From Hexactinellida sp. DTS-2022 (taxonomy: Eukaryota > Porifera > Hexactinellida), in assembly GCA_028753945.1 (NCBI GenBank), contig JAPNXP010000014.1:1674001-1738000 (forward strand): a stretch of DNA of 64,000 bases, read 5' to 3'. A model generated the notes under the pieces. It saw nothing but the letters and a program-made list of their open reading frames with translations, was not told the DNA's origin and did not search any database. The translations under genes and the position numbers were made by a program. Of the stretch, positions 44,460-55,022 are shown piece by piece (the stretch's first letter is position 1; every line of letters begins with the position of its first letter).

Positions 44460-47129
44460 TTGAAAATTGAACCAATGGTGGAGCGGCACACTTATGGAAG
44501 TTTGTGCTAGATTCTCTATCTCTTGGCAGCGATCAGAGCAACAATTTCCATGCCTGCATGACATAAATACCCAAGTTTCCAGTCGTGGTCCAAGACGTAC
44601 AATATATTGGTTCCCCATTGTTGGAGCATCATCGCTCTCACCTTCATCTTCAGAACTACTTGAGAATGCATCTTGAGTACTCACCAAAGCTGGGCACTAA
44701 TCCGTTAATCCGTTAATCGTTAATTAACGGAAGTTAAATTTTTCGTTAACGATTAACTTTTAGTTAACTTTGAAATCGTTAACGGACTTAATTAACTTCC
44801 GTTACATTTACAAGTCCGTTAATAGTCCGTTAACGCATTTATGAATTATTGATAGTTTCTATTACAATAACCGAACAAATGTTTTTGAACAACAGGAATT
44901 TTATCCCACGCACAATGTGCTTCTTGTAGCGTATTATCGGCTGTTTAACCTACTTTGGAAGACTTTAAATATCTTGCTATAGTTATAAACTTCATAAACT
45001 TTCGATTTTAAGTATTTTTTTTCCAATATCCATGAATACGTGTCCCTCAAATGGGAATGTAACTGTATTTCAGTGGAAAAGAATCGCAATGGTTAGAAAA
45101 TAAGCACCTATAGTATTCGATCATGTGGTATTCAAATCTGAAATCAGAATTTGTATATTCTAATTCTCTCATAATGATCATAAGTTGTATATTTCATTAC
45201 TTATTTTATAATTAATGAGTTTATATGTAAATTTTATAATAAAATGTAAATTAAAATTGTTTTGGTCAACTTATCGTTTTATGTAAACATCAATGTTGAC
45301 GCATCTACAAATGTTATTATCGTTCTAGAATGTATGAATACAATTATTCTTGTTTAAATACTTTTGACCGTTTAGTGCATTTTTAGATTTTCAATAGTGA
45401 CATTCATGTGAATTTGAATCTTATATCTATATTAGTCAACATCCCTGTCTGATGAAAACTTTGACATGTTATTTTTCATGAAGGGAAACATGCGTTTCAT
45501 GGAATTTTCTCAACACTCCTTCTAAGATCCCTTAAACAGCTTATTTCCCTTATTATTCGCTGATTATACGATATAAAGGTTGTGCTAGCATAAATCTTAG
45601 CTTGAATCACCCAACAAAGGAACATTTTATAGTTAGAGCACTTTTTGAGATGTCTTATAGCAAAAAAACAAATTTTGTTGTTGTTTGTATAATATAAATT
45701 AACTGTAACGGATTAACGTTAACTTCCGTTACATTTTTAACGTATTAACGGATTAACTGTTAAAGAAGTTAACTTTTTGGTTAACGGATTAACGATTAAC
45801 GAAGTTAACTTTTTGATTAACTGTGCCCACCTTTGGTACTCACAACATTGCCAGTTGTATGGCTCATAGCTTTCAGAAATTATAATGGATTGTATACTCC
45901 ATCTTTGAGTTTCTGTTTACATTTCATCCTATCTTCATCGTGTTTTAAGTCCTTCTTCCTTGGCCTACTGATTTCCCTTCCCTCGCGCAATCTACCAATG
46001 TCATTATCAGTGTCCTCTATTATTTGATTAATTGATTCCATAAAGGTCCATATTCGTGGATGACAGGTTTTTACTATAGATTTTATTTTGGAATGGTAAG
46101 ATTCAGCTGCATTGTAGTTAGATCATATATTGATAGTTCCTGCGGTGTAACTTGCCTTAGCCAACGTGTTTTGAGATATACTTGCAACTTTTCCAATTTC
46201 GACCTTTCGGAATGATGTCTGTTGGAATTTGAAGGAGACTAGCTGTGGGATATATTAGAGCTTTTGGAAAAAATGGTATTGCCATTAGTTGTCTTATTTA
46301 AGTAGTTGTCTGTAATTCATTACGTAACCTTGGCTCAATCCAAGCTTCTGTGCTTTGGCCCATATCCGTTGAGTATAATGGAACCAGCAGCAATACATCT
46401 TGATTTCCGGGTACACAGCTTAAATTCATTTCTGGCTGCTGCTTCCCAATCAGACATCGTAGCAAGAGGTCGGAACAGAGGGACTACATTCGCAATTTTT
46501 CCCAAAACTGCTTTGTATAAATCTTGACTTTTCGATGACATTAAGCTGGATTGCTGGTAGACTGTGACGCCCAACTGGAACAAATATAGTCCATAGTTTA
46601 AAAAACTGTTTGGGTACCGTGAAAAAGTTCCATAATATTGCCGTTTGTAATTTCTGCTAAAAACATACTCATCTGATCAGAATAGAATACTGCTGCAATT
46701 TTGATCTCCAGATCTTGCAGTGAATTTGAAATATTCCTTATACTGAGTTGTAGGGAGCATGTCAATAAATTCGTTTGCTGTTAATGGGATTTTAGGCTGT
46801 ATCATCCTTCTAGCTCGATACATCGATGACTCACATTCCGGAAAAGAGATATGATTCGCACCAGGATGTCTTCTAGTCACATCATCGAACACCATTCTCA
46901 AATTTGTTTGGGTACTTTTGTGAACAGATTTACATTTCGTTTTAAGTTGATAAACTTGAGTCTTGTAAAGCTCAACACTGTGATCGTGATTTTTCAAGGG
47001 AGTGATTGGATTTGTTTCTCTGTTCAACCTGTTCTTGCCTCGGCAACCGGTTCGAAATATAGCGCACTTCAGGTAGATATAATTCTCCATAGGTTTAGAT
47101 TGGACATACTTGTTTGAAGTTGTTTCCAT
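44460..47129 (-). pseudogene. MULE transposase, FLYWCH type, interrupted
   Basis: Reading down from 47129: FLYWCH-like finger (YLKCAIFRTGCRGKNR ... NHDHS; C and H ligands present); a linker; GTFSRYPNSFLNYGLYLFQL near 46600, where the first catalytic Asp of the usual DGTF motif is not seen (YYGTF); VVPLFRPLATMSDWEAAARN at about 46440, with the second Asp kept; NYNAAESYHSKIKS near 46110, with Glu kept; then an acidic tail (SSSSEDEGESDD, 44640). The last part is separated by the hAT MITE at 44685-45835. Frame changes occur between segments, so it is not a working gene as it stands. Confidence 0.75.
44685..45835. mobile_element. hAT element, 1,151 bp, CAAAGCTGGGCACTAATCC ends
   Basis: Ends CAAAGCTGGGCACTAATCCG and TGTGCCCACCTTTG; perfect 8-bp duplication GTACTCAC (44677-44684 and 45836-45843). 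Arms are dense GTTAACG/CGTTAAT repeats; the 800-bp core is AT-rich with no ORF. Confidence 0.92.
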
Positions 47130-47369
47130 CAGGAGTATAAAAGATGTTGCCTGAGGTTCGTTTATATTCTTCTCTAGTGTATTCCATCTTGTTTCAAAGA
47201 AAACAAATTGATTTTATTTATATATGTTGATAAGTTGGTTTTAGAACCGCAAAACCATATTCAAACTTGCATTTGAAAAACAATCAGGAGTATAAATTTA
47301 ATAACAATAGAATGATATAGTGTCAAAAAACAATAAGAGTATAAAATGATTTAGTGTCAAATAACAATC

Positions 47370-47613
47370 AACAATTCGGACAAGTGACAGTATACTGAAA
47401 AACGATTCGGACAAGTGATAACATACTGAAAACGATTCGGACAAGTGACAACATACTGAAAAACGATTCGGACAAGTGACAAAACATTCTGAAAAACGAT
47501 TCGGACAAGTGAAAACATACTGAAAAACGATTTGGACAAGTGACAACATACTGAAACGATTTGGACAAGTGACAACATACCGAAAAACGATTCGGACAAG
47601 TGACGGTCCCACA
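47370..47613. repeat. ~31-bp minisatellite, terminal array of the MULE
   Basis: About eight units of GATTCGGACAAGTGACAACA-TACTGAAAAAC with small indels and GATTTGG variants. The complementary array is at 44175-44270. Confidence 0.9.
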
Positions 47614-47797
47614 TTTTCGGACAAATGCAGGCACCTCAAAACCCCGGCTTGAATCCATGGTCCTACAATTCAAAATTGAAAGTCGAACTATTTCCTATTT
47701 TGAAAAATCGAACCATTTCCGCATTACCGGTCAAAACAACCTGGTCCCTAGGTGGCTCTATTAAGCGGAGTCGACTGTATCGAACACTTGCTAAATA

Positions 47798-47971
47798 CAG
47801 TAGATGTCGGATATAAGCACACCGGTTATAAGAACATATCGGATATAAGCACACTATGTTGGAAAACGGTTGCCATGTACCCTGTATTATTTATGTCGGT
47901 TATAAGAACATGTCGGTTATAAGCACCTTAAGTGCTGTTCCCGACGAAGTGCTTATAACCGGCATCCACTG
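47798..47971. mobile_element. pogo/mariner-type MITE
   Basis: Ends CAGTAGATGTCGGATATAAG and CTTATAACCGGCATCCACTG, TA on both sides. Repeated CGGTTATAAGAACAT motifs inside. Same family as 11675-12120. Confidence 0.85.
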
Positions 47972-47975
47972 TACT

Positions 47976-48110
47976 CATAGGCGCCGATTTGGGCGGGTCC
48001 GGACCCGCCCAAATTTTAGAGGAAATCATAAGAAATCGGCGCCTATGGCTCAGAATCTGAGATGGACCCGCCCAAATTTTAGAGGAAATCAAAAGAAATC
48101 GGCGCCAATG
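47976..48110. mobile_element. hAT MITE, CATAGGCGCCGATTT ends
   Basis: Ends CATAGGCGCCGATTTGGG and AAATCGGCGCCAATG; perfect 8-bp duplication ACTGTACT (47968-47975 and 48111-48118), whose left copy overlaps the end of the pogo-type MITE. Contains an internal duplication of CCCGCCCAAATTTTAGAGG. Confidence 0.9.
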
Positions 48111-49148
48111 ACTGTACTTCATATTTTAAAATTCAATTGTATTATTTCATGTGTAAGACGGTCAATTTACTGCTTGAAGAATCGTTATCAGAGTCAGGCA
48201 CGAGGCTACGAGCATAATATTTTATATTATTATTATAGATACCTTGATTACCTCTTTATTATGTACATACAAGATTCCAGAATTGTTACAACAGCTTTAC
48301 TCTATAGTGGGTCAACTCGATAATTCTATTGTTAAGAAGACTTGGCGACGTTATAATATATGACTACGATGATTTTATCGCTAAATTAAATCACATTTGT
48401 TATCACATACTTATTATAAACAACTCCGTAATATGGAGTGTATATCTCTACCACACGAGTCATCTTTACGACGATTATACTATAGATTTGGATTGGATAC
48501 ATAATTTCTAACTTTTCTGAAAGCTGAGACGAGCGGATTTAATACGTTTGAGCGTCATCTCTGTCTAAACATCGATGAAATGCAATTAAAATCTAACATT
48601 ACCTATAAAGGTTCGTTGGATATTGACCCATATTTTTAATATTCTAATATTTCTTTTATGACCTATTCTTAGGTGAAAGTTTTTGGGTAATGCTGAGTGT
48701 TTCAACTCTTCCGGTTCCGGTGAGATAGAGCCTGCCAAAACAATTCTTTGTTTTATGGTATCTAGTTTATCTAAAAGATGGTCTTCAGTTGTACGTTTTC
48801 TCCCGCTGTTGAATCCAAAAGCGTCTGATCTACTCCCTATTATTATCCAAGTGGTCAAGGATACTGAATAGTATGGCCTCTTTGTAGATGTTATAGTTTC
48901 ATATAATTATCCGCTTAACGTTAATGTCTTCAAATTGCTTGGGAAAAATATGGAACTTTTATCACATGTGCCACATCCTACTAATAGTAAACGTTCCCTT
49001 TTCTTGTTATTCGATTTTGTGTACATAATAAAGTGTATTAGAAATAATTGGTTGAATCAAAAAGACTTCAAATGTACTTTCCTTTCCCCAAACTTTGAAG
49101 ATATTGTCAACTCTAATTATCCAATGAGATTGTCTCAGGCAACTTTTT

Positions 49149-50406
49149 AGGTATATTTACATTTAGTTTCAATTTAATACCTAACTAGCGCGCTTCGCTT
49201 GCTAGGTCGCTTCGCGGCAGAACTCAACCACACACCAACCGCTTCGCGGTTGGTGTGTGGTTTTATATACTCCTAATATTGATCATAAAGCGTAAATAGG
49301 CCTAAATAATCAAATTTAACAATATGAAATTTTAGTGATTACGTCATCATGCGATAATGAGTAAGCATATTGGCAATCTGGTGTGACCAACGTGTCCGCA
49401 TCATTAATGTACACGTTCTATTAAATTTTCAGATTCTTATCTCTTAAAGGGCGCGAATTATGTGCGATTAAGTGACTTTCCAGGGTTCTCAAAATGTGAC
49501 AATGACGTCATAACTTGTCGAGGTGTGATAAATTTTGAGTGGAAACCTCAACTTGTTGGCGGGTGCCAAATTTACCCCTATATGCCAAAAATCACATTTG
49601 GAAACCGTCCACTTTCTTCAATCAACTCGTAACATACAAACAAATATAGCACACACCCAGGCTTGTGTTTTAATAGTATAAACTAGTCAATTGCCCGTCG
49701 CTTTGCTGACGTAATATGGAAATATTTTCATGATTCATTTGATATGGATTTATATAGCGGAAATATATACTAAGAGGTGGCTATGTACAGATTACTGATA
49801 ATTTATACATATCAGTCATTATAGCAAGCCCACCTACAGAACCTCTTTGTATACTACATTTCGGGTGTATTTTACATTAGTGCTCCCTGTCTGAGCCATT
49901 TTCAGCTGCGCGAACTTCAGGATTAAGGCGTCTCCTTTTCTGATTATTTCTATTGGAGGGATTATCAGCTCGCGAACTTTGGGATTAAGGCTTGTTTTTA
50001 TTTTCAACATTTATTGCGCCATAAACGCTTTATGGCACACATTGCCTTAGGTCTATGTTGTATTTTCAATGAGTTTCCCGGGTTTGTAAAAACTTCCATT
50101 AAATATTCAACAAAATGATTTTTGTTTCCGTAGGTGGTATTTATTCAAAAAATGAATGTCAACAATCCATATTAGGAGATAAATATTAGTGGTTGAATTG
50201 GGCCAATCAAAATGCGATCAGCAGTATCAAAAATGAATGTAAACAATGCATATTAGAGAGGTAAATATAAATATTAGTGGTTGAATTGGGCCAATCAAAA
50301 TTTGAGATCGGTTGCGGACACACAGACACTGCTCTATTAATAGTATAGATTGGCAATAATTGTACTTACATATTTTCTATGTTTTTATGTTTCATCAAAA
50401 TTATAG
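49149..50406 (+). other. Intron of the P-like gene, filled with repeats
   Basis: Between donor-like GTATATTT and acceptor TTATAG. Contains a palindrome CACCAACCGCTTCGCGG / CCGCGGTTGGTGTG-type hairpin at about 49225-49262 preceded by TAGCGCGCTTCGCTTGC. Contains a duplicated segment (TGAATGTMAACAATSCATATTA at 50150 and 50235) and an end CACAGACACTGCTCTATTAA-TAGTATAGATT like the 3' tails of some RTE-type non-LTR elements. No ORF of note. Confidence 0.45.
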
Positions 50407-50413
50407 GATTTGA

Positions 50414-50706
50414 TGGGGAGCACGACAACTGGCAACGCGACAACTCGCAACAAATCTGATTGGTCAATTACTGCAAAAATTGTAAGGTTAATAATATATG
50501 TTGTAAATAACAAGATCTATTTACATACGAGAATTCCTATTGACAACAAAAAATTTCTTATGGGAAAAATAGAGGTGTATGGGATGCACATCTATTGTTC
50601 CTATACTAATGTTGTTCCAACATTGTACGAGTTCAGTAATTGACCAATCAGATTTGTTGCGAGTTGTCGGTGTTGCGAATTGTCCGTTGCGAGTTGTCGT
50701 ACACCC
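50414..50706. mobile_element. Foldback MITE, CGACAACTCGCAAC repeats
   Basis: Left arm GAGCACGACAACTGGCAACG, CGACAACTCGCAACAAATC; right arm is the complement plus an extra TGCGAATTGTCCGTTGCGAG unit. Flanked by GATTTGA (50407-50413 and 50707-50713), possibly 8 bp with a terminal mismatch. Inserted exactly at the acceptor side of P exon 2. MULE-like by its tandem arm structure. Confidence 0.7.
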
Positions 50707-52170
50707 GATTTGAAGCGACAGTATAAATCTGAACAATTTTCAGTTGAAAAACTTGCGCCGAAGTTGACTTGCAATACTTGTTGGTCACATAATGTGAGCC
50801 TGGCTCTGAGGATATACGATGATTCAAATGTAGCTGCGCTTACTATCCATCAATCACATTTTTACCAAGTTGACCAGATACAAACTCATAATTTCATAAA
50901 TTGATTAGTCGTGTTTGGAAAATATTTAATATTAATACCCCTTGGAAAGGCTGCCGCTCAACGCTCAACGATCTATCTTGCCATTGAAGATCATTGACTC
51001 CCGATTTCAGTTCTTATCTTCAATAATTCGTTGGCTAGAAAACCGGAGAATATTATCATATCCTCAAGGCAAATTAACACCTCAAACCTTCACCAGCTTT
51101 CGGCATTCATGTCTAGCGCTACCCAAACTGGTTGAATATTTAACTGGTGATTGTAGCTTTTCTTATGTACTTTCTTCATTTGTTCAGAATGATCCTATTG
51201 AACATCATTTTGGACTGTAGCGACATATGTCTGGATCAAATTATAATGTATCTGTTTGCCAGGTACTGAAGAGCAAAATAACGCTAAAGTTATCCAATAG
51301 CCTTAAACTTTATAAGCAGCAGACTATTGCTCGAAAGGATAGGGCTTCCTTCAAGGAATTTCTTAATACATTCGTAATAGAACAAGTTAATCCTACTGAA
51401 TGTAGCGAAACTCATGACTTGACAATCTATTTATCAATCATCACAATGGACACAGTGGACCCAGATTTAGGAACACAACAGGCCTTGGTTTATATTGCTG
51501 GTTATAGACTTTTCAGCAAAACTTCGGAATTGTGCGGAATTGTGAAATCTCTGGACGTTGAAGAAATTCAACCAACTTTTCAATTATAATTCTACTTTCA
51601 GATCGTGGTGGGCTAAAGCGGACCTCGGACCAAGTTTTGAATGCAGTTATGACACTGGAAAATATTTCTCGAGAAAGAGCACTCTCCTTTTCTCTTGAAA
51701 GATTTTCTCATTTCAAACTCACGTGGTAAATTAGTACAGATCACAATCCTTAAGCTCGATGTGAAGACTGGGATTATGAGTGTTCGCAATGTTTTATTGA
51801 AGGAAAAGAAATATTACATGGAATATTAGTAACTGCAAGCTATTGTTTCTCAATAATATGGCGAAGAACATCAATTCGAGTAGGATCAAAGCCATTCGAA
51901 AGAATCTGGGAGGAAGATCCTCAAACTTAGTTCGAAATAATTATGTAATTTTGTATTTTGTTTTTGTTGTCTTATGTTTAAGGAGGAAAATGTATAATAT
52001 GTACATAACAAATACTCGTGAGCTAGTTTCTGAAACCTTAACAAATTCTACTTTATCTATCCCTGGTCCAAAGTAGGGAAAAGGCCTTCTAGTAGACTAT
52101 GATGCTTCCAATTTGATTATTAGGGGTTATCGAGTGAGAGGAATTGAAATATGGTAGGAAAATTATTTTT

Positions 52171-52319
52171 GCCTTGCCGACTATACTATAGAATAGTGGC
52201 CCAGTATTGAAATCACTGCTTTATTACTGTGCCGACTATACTTTAGTTTAGTGGGCCAGTGTTGAAATGACTGTCTTTAATTTGAGTGTGAAGACTATAC
52301 TATAGTATAGTGGCCCAGT
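52171..52319 (-). repeat. Three diverged 35-bp palindromes
   Basis: Copies at 52171-52205, 52226-52260 and 52286-52319. In the second copy both arms changed (ATACTTTAGTTTAG), so central pairing is partly lost. Confidence 0.82.
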
Positions 52320-53047
52320 ATTGAAATCACTGCCTTTATTTATATTTCTCCGTAGACGGAGCCCTGCCCATGCGCCCACACCTTAGGATATAAAGAGCTG
52401 AAACTTGGCATGCAGGTGCGGAGTGACAGTCTAATTTGCACCTATTTAAGCTATTTATGGCTCATAACATAAAATAATTAAAAGTGAACTTGATTAAATT
52501 TACATATTTGGATAGAGAATTTAATTCTACACCTTTTGGCAAATCACACATATTCAATTGAGTATATTTTATGCCATAATTGAGGTGCCAATCTCCTATA
52601 TTTCCTCACACTTCAGATTGAGTAAAACTTTAGTGAAACTGTTGTTACAACTTGTAATAATTTATTGAATCTAATTCTTTTGTTTCAAATTGTACTATAT
52701 ATATTGATTTAACTTGTTAACATTGTTTGAACTTGCGATAATTATATTGATTTATCTTGTGAATTCAGGCTGGCTTCTATTTAATTGTAGTATTACTATA
52801 CAATGGATTAAAGCAAATTAAATTAAATAAGGAATATGTTGAGAGTTAATGCAACTTACCGTGGATAACATTGCTAAAGAATTAACTATTTATAATAATT
52901 TATTATCTATACATAATTAATGAATGTCATTAAATTCAAGATGGTTTAAGATAGAAACAAACTTCAAATTCATAATCGTTCCTTTTTCCAGTAACAACCT
53001 GACAAATCGGTCTAATCATCCTGTGGCGTTAATGACATTTCGAAAAA

Positions 53048-53366
53048 ATCCCAAATTGTTTCCTGTTCCGACGACATTTTGCTTTGGAGGCACTATCCAT
53101 TAACCAATCTGTTGTCACCAAAAGATAGTGCCTCCAATGGATATGCATCGGCCAGGCTTGGGGCTGATTACGATTACAACATTTCCTATAATCGTAATCG
53201 TAATCACTCACTAGTAATCAACCCGAACCTAGGGTGGGGTTGATTACGATTACAATCGTAATTGATTGTAATCGATTACAACATTTCTTGTAATCGTAAT
53301 CGTATCGTAATCACTCACTAGTAATCAGCCCCAGGTCTGGCATCGGCACAGCTGCAATTTTGGATT
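53048..53366 (-). repeat. Array hairpin 16, split by a hAT MITE
   Basis: Arms AATCCCAAATTGTTTCCTG and GCTGCAATTTTGGATT; insertion at 53153-53339. Confidence 0.8.
53153..53339. mobile_element. hAT MITE with GATTACGATTACAA repeats
   Basis: Ends CAGGCTTGGGGCTGATTACG and GTAATCAGCCCCAGGTCTG; perfect 8-bp duplication GCATCGGC (53145-53152 and 53340-53347). It holds a near-repeat of itself (two TCACTCACTAGTAATCA copies). Confidence 0.9.
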
Positions 53367-54061
53367 TTTTAATATTATTATTTATATTATTACTAGCTGT
53401 ACCCTCTACACATAACAGAGTTTAATTAACTAGAAGCCCAAATATTTTGGATGGGTGTCTCATGGGTTACAAATCTGCAACTTGGGTTACGAATTTTGAA
53501 GAACAAATTTTGGACACTTTTTAACACCTTTCAAAATTTGTCTACTCCATAACTCAAAAAATGTTATGCTAAACCCCCATTTTCATTTCACAATTGGATT
53601 CATCATAGAATTCTGCGTCTGATAGGGAGAAGTTAAATCATGCCATACTGTATATGGAGGCTGAAATTTCTTGGTTTACTCGCACTTCAGTTTCAGTAAA
53701 AGTGTTGAATCATAGCCTACTCTATATATGGCCTGACAGTAGATGTACCAGGGATGCACAAGAAGATGGGAAATTTTAATTTTTAATGTTTTCTATATTG
53801 AACTACTAAGTTCTTTATGGGTCTCTAGGTCGTAAACATAACTCAGCAGTGCTAGCCCGTGATTAATATTAGCTGTAATGAGAACGGTGATTGGATTTTC
53901 ATAATTTAATAGTAATAATAAACACAAACAGTACAATTTCTAATATTAATATACAGTAAATAATACACAATTATTTGCTTTCTTTCCTCTCTCTGGCTCT
54001 AGCAGTGACACACGACACACTTAACTACATAATAGAAATAAGAATAACAGAGTAATACAAA

Positions 54062-54758
54062 TCATGGTAAATACAAATAAGTAGACACATAATTAAGAGA
54101 ATTTCTTAAATTTACGCTTTCTATACTTTTTGAAAGAACCAGCGAGTTATAATTCTTAACTTTGTTTGCAAGAAAGCAATTCGCTGCAGTAAAGACGAGC
54201 TTCGATAAGATGTTCCAACTAAACACACCACATCTAATACAAGTAGACTTCCAAATACTTGGATCACGATTATCACTATCTTCCGAATACATCAACGTGA
54301 GTTCAACTAGTAATAATTATTCTAGAAGGTCCACTTACAAGCTTCGCCATCAGCTCTTTATTGTTTTCGATGGCACTAAAGGTCTTCCATATAACAAATA
54401 TGGAATTCAAAACTGGCTCAGATGGATATTTAATCCGCCACGGTCCGTTAGCTGCATAAGTTTATACTAGGAGTCCAGGTCTAAATCAAGGAGAAATTCT
54501 TTATCAACTGTTAGCATATGTACAGACATGACACGGTTTTGTTTGTTTCAGGTACTGATGGACAGTATAGCCTGCAATAAAGGCTAATGATTGAAGAAAC
54601 TGTGAACCACAATCAATTGTTGATAAATCATTAATCGCATCAAGAAATGGCTCCAAATTGAACTCACCATCAGTAGTGGAATACGCTATACGTAGAAGAA
54701 ATGACTTAACAAATGACTGAATACATAGATTGAAAGGAAGTGTCTTGTTGGTCAGCAA
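54062..54758 (-). pseudogene. C-terminal P-like transposase pieces
   Basis: LQSLAFIAGYTVHQYLKQTK followed by PCHVC (54504-54570), equivalent to QALVYIAGYRL at 51480. Then, lower down, CIRCGVFSWNILSKLVFTAA (about 54200), the Cys-rich C-terminal part. The frame is broken between them. Confidence 0.7.
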
Positions 54759-54856
54759 ATATGTTTGATTATGCTAGAAAGTTTAAGTCGACGCTCGGTT
54801 CAAGGAATTGAAGATAGGAGATGTGATAATTAGAACCCGACATCATACGGTATAGA

Positions 54857-55022
54857 CAGTAGCGTAGCCAGCTTTTTTATTCGGGGGGGGCCAATGTAGT
54901 TTCAAATTCTAGTATAGTTAGTCTCATTAGTTACTAGAAGCTATAGATATAATTGTATCTAATCATCAAAATATTTCGGGGGGGCCATGGCCCCCTTGGC
55001 CCCCCCCCTGGCTACGCCACTG
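54857..55022. mobile_element. hAT MITE, CAGTAGCGTAGCCAGC ends
   Basis: Ends CAGTAGCGTAGCCAGC and GGCTACGCCACTG; perfect 8-bp duplication GGTATAGA (54849-54856 and 55023-55030). GGGGGGGCC interior. Confidence 0.93.

Larger units (their letters stand above)
44161..47613 (-). mobile_element. FLYWCH-MULE, third family, degenerate
   Basis: Bounded by inverted tandem arrays of a ~31-bp unit (GATTCGGACAAGTGACAACA plus TACTGAAAAAC): about three units at 44175-44270 and eight at 47370-47613. Inside is a decayed MULE transposase on the minus strand. Exact ends and duplication were not found. A 1,151-bp hAT MITE is inserted. Confidence 0.7.
48240..51990 (+). pseudogene. P-element-like transposase body, degenerate
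   Basis: First exon about 48240-49148: IPELLQQLYSIVGQLDNSIV, YNIYDYDDFIAKLNHICY, SLPHESSLRRLYYRFG, then NIDEMQLKSN (first catalytic-Asp region) near 48575, KASDLLPIIIQVVKDTE, VDVIVSYNYPLNVNVFKLLG, FVYIIKCIRNNWLNQKDFKC. Second exon from 50707: SEQFSVEKLAPKL, LALRIYDDSNVAAL, TFTSFRHSCLALPKLVEYL, DPIEHHFGL, KDRASFKEFLNTF, QALVYIAGYRLFSK, DRGGLKR and a Cys-containing C-terminus near 51780-51900. Several frame changes, and a stop (TAG in place of the CAG found in the copy at 61626) at the end of exon 1. The element right end GTAGACTATG is at 52101; the left end was not found. Confidence 0.8.
52102..53703 (-). repeat. Hairpin-family repeat fragment
   Basis: Reverse-orientation units: ATGCTTCCAATTTGATTATT, TCTCCGTAGACGGAGCCC, TTCTACACCTTTTGGCAAAT, CAGGCTGGCTTCTATTTAAT and hairpin 16. 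No gene. Confidence 0.82.

Noticed and set aside
47298-47673. Three overlapping frames of 85-113 aa rich in CHLSESF/CPNRFS repeats
   Set aside because: Three-frame translation of the 31-bp minisatellite at the MULE end.
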